Assembly: GCA_910588315.1 (NCBI GenBank)
Contig: CAJUQF010000005.1
Coordinates: forward strand, 1-48,440
Length of the DNA: 48,440 nt
Direction: 5' to 3'
Origin: an uncultured Christensenellaceae bacterium
GTDB lineage: Bacteria; Bacillota; Clostridia; Christensenellales; Pumilibacteraceae
Program-made: the position numbers and the translations under genes
Shown here: positions 31,753 to 40,771 of the stretch, in pieces
How positions within the stretch are numbered: position 1 is the stretch's first letter
Layout of the letters: each line of letters begins with the position of its first letter
The notes under the pieces: model-generated
Databases searched by the model: none
What the model saw: the letters and a program-made list of their open reading frames with translations, nothing else
Told to the model about the DNA's origin: nothing

Positions 31753-33198
31753 ATGAACGTGCCATTACCGCATCATAAACACCACCGTTCAACGGCCCTC
31801 GACCTGACGACAGGCAAGCCGTTGTCACGTATACTTATTTTTATGTTGCCTATGATACTCGGCAACATTGTGCAACAGTTATATTCGATGGTCGACACCG
31901 TTATCGTCGGTCAGGCTTTGGGCGCTAATGCGCTGTCCGGCGTAGGCTCGACGGGCGCGCTGTCCATGCTCATACTCGGTCTTGTCGGCGGTCTTGCCGG
32001 CGGATTTTCCGTTATCGTAAGCCAAAAGTGCGGCGCGCGCGACGAAGAGGGCATGCGGCGTTCTTTTGCCGTCGGGATAGTTTTGATGTTGGCGATCGTG
32101 GCGATCCTTACCGTCATCGCGGTGTTTATTTCCAAACCCATGCTTACGGCAATGCACACCAAAGAAGAATTCATGCCGTATGCGTACGATTACATAACCG
32201 TAATTTTCGGAGGCATGCTCATTTCGGGTTTTGCCAATCTGTTCGGATCGGTGTTGCGCGCGATAGGCGATTCCAAGATCCCGCTTTTCATACTTATAGC
32301 GTCGTGTTTTGTGAACGCGGGCTTGGACTGTTTGTTCGTCATGGCGCTTGGACTCGGCGTTAAAGGTGCGGCGTACGCTACGCTGCTTGCCAATCTTTTC
32401 TCCGCGGCGCTCACGTTTATTTATTTGTGGAAACGCTATCCGGCGTTACGGTTCAAAGCAAAGCATTTCAGACCGAACATAAAAGAATACGGGTCGCATT
32501 TGAGACTGGGATTGCCCATGTCGTTGCAGATGTCCGTGATCTCTATAGGCATGATATTCTGTCAGTCTGCGCTAAACACGCTGTCGCCGACGTCGGTCAC
32601 GGCGTATGTTGCGGCGAGCAAAGTCGACGGGTTGGCGACAAGTATACTGAACACCACGGGAACGGCGATGGCGACGTTTGTCGGACAGAACTACGGCGCC
32701 AAGCGATACGATCGTATCAAGACGGGCGTCGCACGGTTCACCGTGTTTGCGACGTGCATGGCGCTCGGATTGGCGATAATCGAACTTAGTCTGTACCGAC
32801 CGCTCATAAAGCTGTTCATTTCGCCGTCCGACAGATCGGAAGAATTGTTCGAGTATGCGCTGAGATTCTTGCTGTTGAATTCGTCCTTTTACATAATGCT
32901 CGGCACGCTGTGCATTTCGCGCGGCGCGTTGCAGGGCATGGGACGAGGCACGATCGCGCTCGTGTCGGGAGCAATGGAAGTTGTTATGCGCGTCGTGATA
33001 TCGCTCATTGCCATGCACTTCTCGAGTTTCCTTATAGTCTGCCTTTGCAACTGCTCGTCCTGGATGGCGGCAAACATCGTACTGCTGCCCGCATTCTTAT
33101 TGACTTTACGCAAGTACATCCCGTTGTTCGGCACGAGTTCGAGATTGGAAAAACTACCCAATCCGTCGGAGATACCGTTTGTGGACAGAGTATCGTAA
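31753..33198 (+). CDS. MATE family efflux transporter
   Basis: Multidrug and toxic-compound extrusion family exporter (cation-driven antiport of drugs or metabolites). The 481 residues contain twelve predicted membrane segments in two homologous halves. Landmarks are the N-terminal LPMILGNIVQQLYSMVDTVI, VGQALGANALSGVGSTG and the second-half GLPMSLQMSVISIGMIF, GTAMATFVGQNYGAKRYDRI. The start at 31753 lacks a ribosome binding site but lies just after the promoter. Substrate cannot be assigned. It stands alone, upstream of ribU. Confidence 0.93.
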   Translation: MNVPLPHHKHHRSTALDLTTGKPLSRILIFMLPMILGNIVQQLYSMVDTVIVGQALGANALSGVGSTGALSMLILGLVGGLAGGFSVIVSQKCGARDEEGMRRSFAVGIVLMLAIVAILTVIAVFISKPMLTAMHTKEEFMPYAYDYITVIFGGMLISGFANLFGSVLRAIGDSKIPLFILIASCFVNAGLDCLFVMALGLGVKGAAYATLLANLFSAALTFIYLWKRYPALRFKAKHFRPNIKEYGSHLRLGLPMSLQMSVISIGMIFCQSALNTLSPTSVTAYVAASKVDGLATSILNTTGTAMATFVGQNYGAKRYDRIKTGVARFTVFATCMALGLAIIELSLYRPLIKLFISPSDRSEELFEYALRFLLLNSSFYIMLGTLCISRGALQGMGRGTIALVSGAMEVVMRVVISLIAMHFSSFLIVCLCNCSSWMAANIVLLPAFLLTLRKYIPLFGTSSRLEKLPNPSEIPFVDRVS

Positions 33199-33232
33199 AA
33201 GCGCTGTGCGTAAAAATTTATAACGGTTTTGC

Positions 33233-33262
33233 TTGACATGATCTGTATACGAGAGTTATAAT
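33233..33262 (+). promoter_or_regulatory. Promoter of the FMN-riboswitch/ribU transcript
   Basis: TTGACA (33233-33238), 18-base spacer, TATAAT (33257-33262); initiation near 33269 just before the riboswitch. Confidence 0.85.
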
Positions 33263-33280
33263 ATTAACGAATTTAAGGTC

Positions 33281-33395
33281 ATTCTTTGGGGCGGGGTGAA
33301 ATTCCCCACCGGTGGTCATAGTCCACGAAGGTCGCATGCGACCCCGAGCGGGTGAAATTCCCGCACCGACGGTACAGTCCGGACGATAAAAGAAT
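33281..33395 (+). ncRNA. FMN riboswitch (RFN element) controlling ribU
   Basis: Closing helix ATTCTT/AAGAAT (33281-33286 with 33390-33395). Signature blocks are GGGGCGGGGTGAAATTCCCC, ACCGGTGGT, GGGTGAAATTCCCGCACCGA and CGGTACAGTCCGGACGA, which match the conserved RFN aptamer. FMN binding should favour the terminator at 33416-33445 and switch off riboflavin uptake. Confidence 0.95.
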
Positions 33396-33415
33396 TACTT
33401 CGGTTGGAAAGTATT

Positions 33416-33445
33416 CGTCCCGAGTTTTTTCGGGACGATTTTATT
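33416..33445 (+). terminator. Riboswitch expression-platform terminator
   Basis: Perfect 8-bp stem CGTCCCGA/TCGGGACG with loop GTTTTT and a T-rich tail, 20 bases after the aptamer. Typical FMN-dependent attenuator. Confidence 0.88.
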
Positions 33446-33470
33446 TTTTTCAAAGAACGGCTTTAATCTG

Positions 33471-33594
33471 CGGCGGCGCATTCATCGCGTGATGCGAGCT
33501 ACGTGCGGCACAGCGGCTTGGTCATGTAGGTGGGTCTACATTCCCGTCACCTCTGTTCCGCCTGTTGCTCGCCTGACGCGCGACTTCGCCGCCG
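33471..33594 (+). repeat. Interspersed stem-loop element, copy C
   Basis: Outer CGGCGGCG/CGCCGCCG (33471-33478 with 33587-33594) and TCGCG/CGCGA (33485-33489 with 33579-33583). Inner ACAGCGG/CCTCTGT (33510-33516 with 33550-33556, one mismatch). Apical ATGTAG/CTACAT (33524-33529 with 33536-33541), hexaloop GTGGGT. Internal loop CTTGGTC and TCCCGTCA. It lies between the riboswitch terminator and ribU, inside the ribU mRNA leader. Confidence 0.85.
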
Positions 33595-33659
33595 AGTCGG
33601 GTCTGTTTTGCGGTTTGCCACAAGACATTTTATTTAAATAAAGCGAAAAGGCGGTTCTT

Positions 33660-34454
33660 ATGGAAACTACTACAATTTCAAACTCGGGCAGCGGCGAAAA
33701 AAACGTCGGCGGACGGCGAATGTTTTCGTCTACGCACATTGCGTTCATCGCGACGTTTGCCACGCTTGCGGCAGTACTGTACATACTCGATTTCACCATG
33801 CCGTTCGCTTTTCCGGGTTTTTTGGAATTCAAGCTGTCGGACATACCCATTCTTATCGGGTCGTTCACGCTCGGTCCGTTGTACGGCGCGGTCATAGTCG
33901 TTGTCGAAATTCTATTGAAACTTGTTATAAAAGGCACGTCCACGATGTTCGTCGGCGAACTGTCCGATCTTCTCACGTCGTGCGCGTTTGCCGTGACGGC
34001 GGGGTTGATTTATAAACGTCACCGTACGTTTAAAGGCGCGCTTGCGGCAATGGGTGTGGGTACGCTCGTCGAGGTGACGGTAGCTTTGCTCGTAAATTGG
34101 CTCGTGCTTGTGCCGTTCTACGTTCAATTCTTTTTCGGCGGGAACTGGGCGCCGCTCGTCGGCATGATGAAACCGCTGTTCCCGAGTTGTACGCGCGAAA
34201 CGTTCTATCATTTCTATTTGTGGGTGTCGGTGCTGCCGTTCAATCTTTTGCGCTGTCTTGTAGCCAATCTCGTAACGTTGCTCGTGTATAAGCGTATTTC
34301 TCGGCTTATAAACAGCGTAAATCATAAAATTTACGGTAAGCCCGACCGAAACGTCGCCAAAGAAAAAAGAGTAAACGTTGCGCTGATAATCACGCTTGCG
34401 GTAGTCGTTGCTTTGCTTGCGACGTTTGCATTATTGAGATTTTTTGTGTTTTAA
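33660..34454 (+). CDS. ribU: Riboflavin ECF transporter S component (RibU-like)
   Basis: Substrate-binding membrane subunit of an energy-coupling-factor importer. The 264 residues have about six membrane segments after a 25-residue cytosolic start. They include FPGFLEFKLSDIPILIGSFT, GPLYGAVIVVVEILLKLVIK and GTSTMFVGELSDLL, which match RibU-type S components. The upstream FMN riboswitch independently fixes the substrate as riboflavin or a close relative. The ATPase and T subunits are not in this window. A C-terminal membrane segment (about 243-262) beyond the core is slightly unusual. An interspersed stem-loop element separates the riboswitch from this gene. Confidence 0.92.
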   Translation: METTTISNSGSGEKNVGGRRMFSSTHIAFIATFATLAAVLYILDFTMPFAFPGFLEFKLSDIPILIGSFTLGPLYGAVIVVVEILLKLVIKGTSTMFVGELSDLLTSCAFAVTAGLIYKRHRTFKGALAAMGVGTLVEVTVALLVNWLVLVPFYVQFFFGGNWAPLVGMMKPLFPSCTRETFYHFYLWVSVLPFNLLRCLVANLVTLLVYKRISRLINSVNHKIYGKPDRNVAKEKRVNVALIITLAVVVALLATFALLRFFVF

Positions 34455-34501
34455 GATAATATATCCGAATTGCGAGCGCGAAAATCCCGCATACTAAACG
34501 T

Positions 34502-35497
34502 ATGCTTATTATCGACAGATACGGAGATGCGGCGGAAGCGCTCGGCTTGGCGCTCGGCGGGACCGATTACGTCAAACGGCTCGAAAGGTCGGAGACGGCG
34601 CAGGGTCGAAATGCGATCGCCGTAAGTTCGCTCGACGGAGCGTTACATACAGCCCTATACTTGTGCGGAGTGCGATCGGGAGACTATGTTTTCGTGCCGA
34701 CGTTTACTTTTTACTCTTACATCGCTACGGTCATGAACATGGACGCCGTGCCGGTGTTTTTGGACTGCGACCCTATAACGCGTTGCGTGTCGGCATCTGC
34801 GCTTGAGACCGCGCTTATGTGGGCGGAGCTTCAGAACAAACCGCCAAAGGCAGTCGTAATAGATAATGCTTTCGGTTCGATAGCGGATTACGATCTGTTG
34901 ATACCGCTTTGCAAGGCGTGGGGAGTGCATACGATCGAACTGAGCGCCGATGCGTACTCCGGTGATTACAAGGGCAAACGTTGCGGCAACAACTGCGATT
35001 ACGGCGTCGTCGGGTTCGATAAAAGATTGCCGGGCGGCGGCGCATTGCTTTATTCGGACGACGGAGATAAGGCGCGCAGGTTTTGCAGAATGGAATATAC
35101 CGACGGCGAATCGCACGATTACAAAATGAATAATTTCGTTGCGGCGTTATGGGTCGCGGGTAAAACCGCATCGGATAAAATAACCGCGCGTGCGCGCAAA
35201 AATCTCGACGCGCTGTGCGCCGCGCTCGATACGGTCGCTCCGCCCATGCCGGGCGATGCCGCAACGTATGCGCTTGTCAAGGCGGCGGATATCGCGGACG
35301 AGCTTAGCGCGGCAGGTTACGACGTGAAGCGGCCGCCGCCCGTGCATACTCTGCCGATGTACCGCGATTGTTATTTTTTCGAACACGAGCGCGGTTATGC
35401 CGTGTGCGATTCATTTAAAAAATACTGTCTAATAGGTTTGGATCTGTCTTTTTTACAAAGATCTAAATTGATACGAATGCTTAAACAGTCGCGATGA
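34502..35497 (+). CDS. DegT/DnrJ/EryC1/StrS family aminotransferase-like protein
   Basis: PLP-dependent fold-type I enzyme of the family that aminates keto-sugars for surface glycans or antibiotics. Within 331 residues it has the family blocks SSLDGALHTALYLCGVRSGD, YVFVPTFTFYSYIATVMNMD and VPVFLDCDP. The PLP lysine is at 174 in GVVGFDKRLPGGGALL. The canonical SFFPTK(N/H) context is altered to FDKRLPGGG, and the C-terminal half is shorter and more divergent than in typical members. No other sugar genes are nearby, so the substrate is unknown. No Shine-Dalgarno sequence is seen before the ATG. Confidence 0.8.
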   Translation: MLIIDRYGDAAEALGLALGGTDYVKRLERSETAQGRNAIAVSSLDGALHTALYLCGVRSGDYVFVPTFTFYSYIATVMNMDAVPVFLDCDPITRCVSASALETALMWAELQNKPPKAVVIDNAFGSIADYDLLIPLCKAWGVHTIELSADAYSGDYKGKRCGNNCDYGVVGFDKRLPGGGALLYSDDGDKARRFCRMEYTDGESHDYKMNNFVAALWVAGKTASDKITARARKNLDALCAALDTVAPPMPGDAATYALVKAADIADELSAAGYDVKRPPPVHTLPMYRDCYFFEHERGYAVCDSFKKYCLIGLDLSFLQRSKLIRMLKQSR

Positions 35498-35825
35498 TAT
35501 CGCTAAATTTATTCGATGAGCATTTCTGCTTGCAACGGTAAGAATGCGGGATGACGACAAACCGGGCGAGGCCCGTCACTTGGGTCGGCATGACGCGCTT
35601 TCGCGCGGTCCGCTTGCCATGGGTATGATGCCTGATTTATATTGTTCGACCGAAAGCGTGATAAATACCTTAAATCGCGCTTTTTGTTTTTCGAGAAACC
35701 TTTTTTTGCCGCGAATAAAAAACAAACGCTTTTTTCAATATACTTGCCTTATGTCGGTCGTTGTGATATAATTCATAATGGATAGCGGGCGCATTCCGCA
35801 ATTAAAACGTTGTTACGGGAATACC
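35498..35825. other. Gap between aminotransferase and ACT-domain gene
   Basis: It contains short GC hairpins (GGGC-GAG-GCCC near 35566 and GCGC-TTTC-GCGC near 35600) and the promoter at 35744-35772. The hairpin region carries CCCGTCAC and GGTCGG words reminiscent of the interspersed element, but no full copy could be folded. Confidence 0.4.
35744..35772 (+). promoter_or_regulatory. Promoter of the ACT/DUF711 transcript
   Basis: TTGCCT (35744-35749), 17-base spacer, TATAAT (35767-35772). Gives a leader of about 47 bases to the ATG at 35826. Confidence 0.7.
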
Positions 35826-36095
35826 ATGAAAGCAGTAGTATCGGTCATAGGAAAAGACAGAACGGGTATCATCGCCGCCGTTGCCGGCGCACTCGCCGAG
35901 CGCAATATCAATATAGAAGATATTTCGCAGACCATTATGCACAGCAACTTCGTAATGATAATGCTTGTCGATACCGAAAAATCGAATGTGCCGCTCGATA
36001 AGCTTTGTACCGAGCTTCAGTCCGCAGTAAAGGATCTTGGCGTAACTGTGCATGTTCAGCATGAGGACTTGTTCGATTCGATGCACCGAATATAA
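35826..36095 (+). CDS. ACT-domain protein, UPF0237 family
   Basis: A single 89-residue ACT domain, the small-molecule (usually amino-acid) sensing fold, of the GcvR-like UPF0237 family: MKAVVSVIGKDRTGIIAAVA, LAERNINIEDISQTIMHSNF, VMIMLVDTEKS. I start it at 35826, where CGGGA precedes the ATG and length fits the family. An in-frame ATG at 35778 lies at the expected transcription start and is rejected. This family is normally encoded right next to a DUF711/UPF0210 gene, as here, but the pair is split by 592 bases containing repeats. Confidence 0.92.
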   Translation: MKAVVSVIGKDRTGIIAAVAGALAERNINIEDISQTIMHSNFVMIMLVDTEKSNVPLDKLCTELQSAVKDLGVTVHVQHEDLFDSMHRI

Positions 36096-36687
36096 TTAGC
36101 CTCCTCACGGTTTCTTAAGCGGTGTCTTGCTACCGATATCGGTGCTTGCTGTGTTGCGCCCCCACTCATCGTACCGCAGAAGGGTACGATTTCGGGAGGC
36201 GACGCCTTGCAATCACACGATATCGCCTACGCAATACACTCGCTACAAAACCGTTCGTCGGCTTTTGGCGACGTTATACGATAGCGTTTGATGTCGTTGT
36301 TAGTAGGTGGATCTTCGCCGCTTTACCGCCTGTTACCCGTCTGACACGCCGTCTCCGTTGCCAAGGCTTGGTCGCTTTTGCGGAGAGAGGATGTGTTTCA
36401 GGCACAATACGCTCGCGTCGTATCGGCTCGTCGGCAGCATTCTCTTGGAAATACTCGGGCGGCGTTTCGGCAATAAAAAGAAATGCGATCTCCGATCTCG
36501 ACCCGTAGGGAGCGCAGACCCTTGCGCTCCGCAAGAGACACACTCTATATTCACGGAACGGCAGATAACGGTTTGCTTGCCATACGAATTACACAACAAG
36601 CGTGTCGGCAATAAAAAGAAAAGCTGCCACGATTACCGATACGCCTAAATAATAAAATAACCGCAATTTCACTTATTCGGAGAATAA
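36096..36687. other. 592-base insertion-like gap inside the ACT/DUF711 pair
   Basis: Contents are: palindrome ACCGATATCGGT (36132-36143); hairpin ATCGTACC/GGTACGAT around 36168-36190; a degenerate copy of the interspersed element (about 36301-36350); and a perfect 8-bp hairpin GGAGCGCA/TGCGCTCC (36509-36530). A 17-base direct repeat TCGGCAATAAAAAGAAA lies at 36467-36483 and 36605-36621. No credible ORF. The DUF711 ribosome binding site CGGAG precedes its ATG. Confidence 0.7.
36301..36350 (+). repeat. Degenerate copy of the interspersed stem-loop element
   Basis: It shares GTAGGTGGATCT and the 3' block ACCGCCTGTTACCCGTCTGA with copies B and C, but the apical stem and CCCGTC internal loop have been lost. 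Probably a decayed copy. Confidence 0.55.
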
Positions 36688-38040
36688 ATGTTTACCGAAA
36701 ACGAAATTATCGAAACCATAGACATGCTTGACAATCGGCATTTGGACGTGCGCACCGTTACGGCGGCGCTATCCCTGCTCGATTGTATCGACTCGTCCGG
36801 AAAGCGCTGCGCCGAGCGAGTGTACGACAAGATAACGCGCGTATGCGAAAAGCTGGTGCCGGTGTGCGACATGCTGTCGGCGCGATACGGCGTGAAGATC
36901 GTAAACAAGCGCATATCCGTAACGCCCGTATCTATCATCGGCTCGGCAAGCGGCGACTTCATCGGTATAGCAAAAGCGCTTGATCGCGCCGGCAAAGCGC
37001 TGGGTGTGGATTTTGTCGGCGGGTATTCTGCGCTCGTTCAAAAGAAGGCGACAGACAAGGAAAGTTTGTTCCTCGATACCATACCCGAAGCCTTATCAGT
37101 GACGGATATCGTCTGTTCGTCTGTCAACGTTGCTTCGAGCAAGAGCGGCATAAATCTCGACGCTGTCGGTAAGCTCGGCACGATAATCAAAGATCTCGCG
37201 TACCGTACACGCAACAATAATTCGTTCGGGTGCGGCAAGCTTGTGGTATTTTGCAACGCGGTGGACGACAATCCGTTCATGGCGGGCGCATTCACGGGAC
37301 TTTCCGAAGGTGAAAGCACGATAAACGTCGGCGTTTCCGGTCCGGGAGTCGTCGAGTACGAGATAAAAAAACATCCCGATTACGATATAACGCAAATATG
37401 CGAGCTGATCAAACGCACGGCGTTTAAGATAACGCGGCTCGGTTCGCTTATCGGAAACGAAGCGGCGAAAGCGCTGTCGCTCACGCCCGGCATAGTGGAT
37501 CTTTCGCTCGCGCCCACGCCGGCGATAGGCGATTCGGTCGCGCGCATACTCGAAAGCATAGGCTTGTCGTCCGTCGGCTCGTGCGGTACGACCGCATGTC
37601 TCGCACTTTTGAACGACGCCGTCAAAAAGGGCGGCGTGATGGCGGCGGACAAAGTAGGCGGACTGTCGGGCGCGTTCATTCCCGTGTCGGAGGATGCGGG
37701 CATGATCGAAGCGGCGCGCGGCGGAAAGATAACCGTCGAAAAACTGGAAGCCATGACCGCCGTGTGTTCGGTCGGACTCGATATGATAGCGATCCCCGGC
37801 GATACGAGCGCCGCCGTTATTTCCGGAATAATAGCCGACGAGTGTGCCATCGGCATGATAAACAACAAAACGACCGCGGTGCGCGTAATACCGGTTTACG
37901 GCAAAGCCGTGGGCGACGAAGTCGATTTCGGCGGACTGTTCGGAACGGCGCCGATAATGCCGGTCAACGCAGGCGACCCCGCGGCGTTCATATCACGCGG
38001 CGGAGTTATACCGCCGCCGGTACACTCGTACAAGAATTAG
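36688..38040 (+). CDS. PFL-like DUF711/UPF0210 family protein
   Basis: A 450-residue protein of the UPF0210 family, structurally related to the pyruvate formate-lyase/anaerobic ribonucleotide reductase barrel but lacking a demonstrated activity. It matches end to end (NEIIETIDMLDNRHLDVRTV, NKRISVTPVSIIGSASGDFI, NNNSFGCGKLVVFCNAVDDN, MAGAFTGLSEGESTINVGVS, and the final FISRGGVIPPPVHSYKN). The glycine-rich tail and the cysteine in FGCGKLV are conserved positions. Function unknown; the constant pairing with the ACT protein suggests regulation by an amino acid. pepF follows 25 bases later. Confidence 0.92.
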   Translation: MFTENEIIETIDMLDNRHLDVRTVTAALSLLDCIDSSGKRCAERVYDKITRVCEKLVPVCDMLSARYGVKIVNKRISVTPVSIIGSASGDFIGIAKALDRAGKALGVDFVGGYSALVQKKATDKESLFLDTIPEALSVTDIVCSSVNVASSKSGINLDAVGKLGTIIKDLAYRTRNNNSFGCGKLVVFCNAVDDNPFMAGAFTGLSEGESTINVGVSGPGVVEYEIKKHPDYDITQICELIKRTAFKITRLGSLIGNEAAKALSLTPGIVDLSLAPTPAIGDSVARILESIGLSSVGSCGTTACLALLNDAVKKGGVMAADKVGGLSGAFIPVSEDAGMIEAARGGKITVEKLEAMTAVCSVGLDMIAIPGDTSAAVISGIIADECAIGMINNKTTAVRVIPVYGKAVGDEVDFGGLFGTAPIMPVNAGDPAAFISRGGVIPPPVHSYKN

Positions 38041-38065
38041 TTAATAATTTCATAGGAGTTATATA

Positions 38066-39841
38066 ATGAAAAGGAATCAAATAACCGAAAATTACAAGTG
38101 GAATCTCGGCGACATGGTGGACAGCGCCGATACGTTCGAAAAGCTGTTTGCCGAAGTGGACGGCGCGCTTGCGGATATAGAGGCGTATAAGGGCAGGCTC
38201 GGCAACCGCGCCGACGCGCTCGCATGCTTGAAACTCGATTGCGAAGTGTCAAAGAAATTCGAGTTGATATATATCTATTCGCACATGCTGCGCGATCAGG
38301 ATTCCACCGATAACGCCGCTTGCGCGCTTGCGGCGCGAACGGACGGGCTTGCCGGCAAGTACGGCACGGCAGCGTCGTTTATGACGAGCGAACTGGGCGC
38401 GCTCGACGCGTCGGTTTTGGATTCGTATATAAACGATCCCGAGTTTGCCGATTTCGATTTCATGCTTAAAGAGATAGTGCGACAGAAAGCGCACATACTG
38501 TCGGATAGGGAAGAGAGGCTTTTGGCGCTGTCGTCGGACGCGCTCAAAACGACGTACAACGTCGCGCATATGCTGTTCGATGCGGACTTAAAGTTCAAGC
38601 CCGTCAAAAAAGACGGCAAAAAAGTCGAACTCAACAACGGATCGTACGGCGAACTGCTCGCCGATCCCGACAGAGCGGTGCGCAAACAGGCGTTTAATAA
38701 TCTTTACGACGGGTATATTGCGCACATAAATACCATTGCCGCCAACTATGCCGGTAACGTCAAAGCGGACAACTTCAAAGCCAAAGCGCGCGGCTATAAG
38801 GATTGTTTGGAAAAATCGCTGTTCGGCGACGGTGTGCCGAACTCGGTGTATACAAATCTCATAGACGCGGTCGGAAAGAATTTCGAACCGTTGCACCGTT
38901 ATATCGCTCTGCGTAAAAAATTGCTCGGCGTCGATAAACAGCATATGTACGATCTTTACACGCCCATCGTAGACAATGCGGAAATGAAACTGCCGTACGA
39001 AGAAGCGTGCGAGACCGTCAAAGCGGCAATGGCGCCTATGGGCAAGGAGTATGTCGGTTTGCTCGATAAAGCGATGAGAGAGGGGTGGATAGACGTCATG
39101 CCCAACGACGGCAAACGCGGCGGCGCATACAGTTGGTCGTCGTACTCGGCGCATCCTTACGTGCTTTTAAATTACACGCCGACGACCGAAGATATATTCA
39201 CGCTCGCGCACGAACTCGGGCATTGTCTGCATTCGTATTATTCTCAACACGGTCAGCCTTATTCCAAGTGGGATTATCAAATATTCGTCGCGGAGGTCGC
39301 GTCAATTTGCAACGAAACTTTGCTTGACGACTACCTGATGAAAAACGTTAAGGACGACAACGTCAAGAAATATCTTTTGAGCTTACGACTCAACAGATTC
39401 AGAACGACGTTGTTCCGCCAGGCTATGTTCGCCGAATTCGAATACAACGCGCATAAAATGGATCTCGAAGGCACGCCGCTCACCGTCGACAATCTCAGCG
39501 AAATGTATCTCGAACTCAACAAGAAGTATTACGGCAAAGACGTAGTTTCCGACGATAAGATAGCATATGAGTGGGCGCGCATACCGCATTTCTATACGGC
39601 ATTCTACGTATACAAGTATTCGACCGGCATGACTGCGGCGACGAGTATCGCGCACAATATACTTTCGCGTCCCGGTTATGTCGATATCTATAAGAACAAA
39701 TTCCTTTCGGCAGGCGGTCATAAATCGCCGTATGAGATACTTTGCGATACGGAAGTCGATTTGGCGACGACCAAGCCGTACGACGATGCGTTTGCGTTCA
39801 TGAGCGCGGCGCTCGACGAGCTGGAAAAACTTTGTAAATAG
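38066..39841 (+). CDS. pepF: Oligoendopeptidase F (M3 metallopeptidase)
   Basis: Cytosolic zinc peptidase that degrades short peptides. The 591 residues have the M3B fold with HELGH at 382-386 (zinc ligands His382 and His386, catalytic Glu383). The third ligand lies in the downstream VAEVASICNETLLDDYLM segment. The N-terminal helical lid includes the NNGSYGELLADPDRAVRKQA region. The GGAG site precedes the ATG. The stop overlaps the next gene's GTG by one base, so the downstream lipoprotein is probably translated by coupling. Confidence 0.95.
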   Translation: MKRNQITENYKWNLGDMVDSADTFEKLFAEVDGALADIEAYKGRLGNRADALACLKLDCEVSKKFELIYIYSHMLRDQDSTDNAACALAARTDGLAGKYGTAASFMTSELGALDASVLDSYINDPEFADFDFMLKEIVRQKAHILSDREERLLALSSDALKTTYNVAHMLFDADLKFKPVKKDGKKVELNNGSYGELLADPDRAVRKQAFNNLYDGYIAHINTIAANYAGNVKADNFKAKARGYKDCLEKSLFGDGVPNSVYTNLIDAVGKNFEPLHRYIALRKKLLGVDKQHMYDLYTPIVDNAEMKLPYEEACETVKAAMAPMGKEYVGLLDKAMREGWIDVMPNDGKRGGAYSWSSYSAHPYVLLNYTPTTEDIFTLAHELGHCLHSYYSQHGQPYSKWDYQIFVAEVASICNETLLDDYLMKNVKDDNVKKYLLSLRLNRFRTTLFRQAMFAEFEYNAHKMDLEGTPLTVDNLSEMYLELNKKYYGKDVVSDDKIAYEWARIPHFYTAFYVYKYSTGMTAATSIAHNILSRPGYVDIYKNKFLSAGGHKSPYEILCDTEVDLATTKPYDDAFAFMSAALDELEKLCK

Positions 39842-40755
39842 TGCTTTTCGCTGCGCTTAAAAATCCAAAGCGGATAATATTCGCAGTTATCGCGACGCTC
39901 ATCGCATTCGTTTTTATCGGTTGCGGCGCATCGGTCACGGTATACGACTACTCGGAAGACGGCGTGAGATACAACATGTACGAACTGAGTTTCGACGCAG
40001 ATACGCTCGAAAATATGGAGCGTACCGCCGCGACGGACGTGAACGGCAATAAGTATAAGATCGAAGATTATCTTTACGAGCTTTTCACCGATTTCGGATA
40101 TACGCCCGTCGACGCGACGCGCGACGCAAACGGGTATACCGTTTGTTATCGCAGAGCGGTCGGCGTTAGCAGCGAACTTTTCCAAGCGGGCAGTACCGTC
40201 GAATTTGTGCGGACGTATAAGGAAAATCCGTTTATCCGAACGTACAAAGACGTTTCGCCCAACCCGTTCAACGGTGTGCGCGAAACATATGACAATATAG
40301 AGCCGACTCACTCTTCGACGTTGCTCGAGAGGATCAAGAACGGGGCGATAGCGTTCGATGAGTTCGGCGAACCCATGATGGGTCAGCCTGCGCTGGCGGA
40401 TGCGTTTCCATATCTCAAGAGCGCGAACTTGGACGGATTGCCGCTTAATTACGTGCGGTACGGCACGAGCCGTATGACGTCGTCCGGTAAGTCGATAGAA
40501 ACGGGCGATAAGACCGCGGCGTACGTGTTTACAAGGTATTTCGATACGACCGAAACTCAGATCGCGTTCGAGTATAAGCGAGCCGTGCCGTACGGCTGGT
40601 ACATGACTGCGCTCATCGCAGGCGGCTTTGTGCTTTTGATATTCATACTCGCGACGCGCAAAAAGAAAGAAAAACCCACGTTGCTCGACAGGTTCCCTTA
40701 TAACCCCGAGGAGTATCGCGATTACGAATCGCATTTGCCGACATTGAAACGGTAG
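39841..40755 (+). CDS. Membrane-anchored lipoprotein of unknown function
   Basis: 304 residues starting at a GTG that overlaps the pepF stop. The N-terminal signal has a lipobox FIGC with the predicted lipidated Cys28, then an extracytoplasmic domain of about 215 residues (VTVYDYSEDGVRYNMYELSF near its start). A C-terminal membrane segment follows (about 246-268), then a short basic tail RKKKEKPTLLDRFP inside. The double anchoring is uncommon. I do not recognise the domain. Context (pepF before, dnaB 16 bases after) gives no functional clue. Confidence 0.75.
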   Translation: MLFAALKNPKRIIFAVIATLIAFVFIGCGASVTVYDYSEDGVRYNMYELSFDADTLENMERTAATDVNGNKYKIEDYLYELFTDFGYTPVDATRDANGYTVCYRRAVGVSSELFQAGSTVEFVRTYKENPFIRTYKDVSPNPFNGVRETYDNIEPTHSSTLLERIKNGAIAFDEFGEPMMGQPALADAFPYLKSANLDGLPLNYVRYGTSRMTSSGKSIETGDKTAAYVFTRYFDTTETQIAFEYKRAVPYGWYMTALIAGGFVLLIFILATRKKKEKPTLLDRFPYNPEEYRDYESHLPTLKR

Positions 40756-40771
40756 ATAAAGGAGGCATGCA

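Noticed and set aside
35560..35640. Full copy of the interspersed stem-loop element
   Set aside because: Shares short words and hairpins, but the three-helix fold with the CCCGTC internal loop could not be formed.
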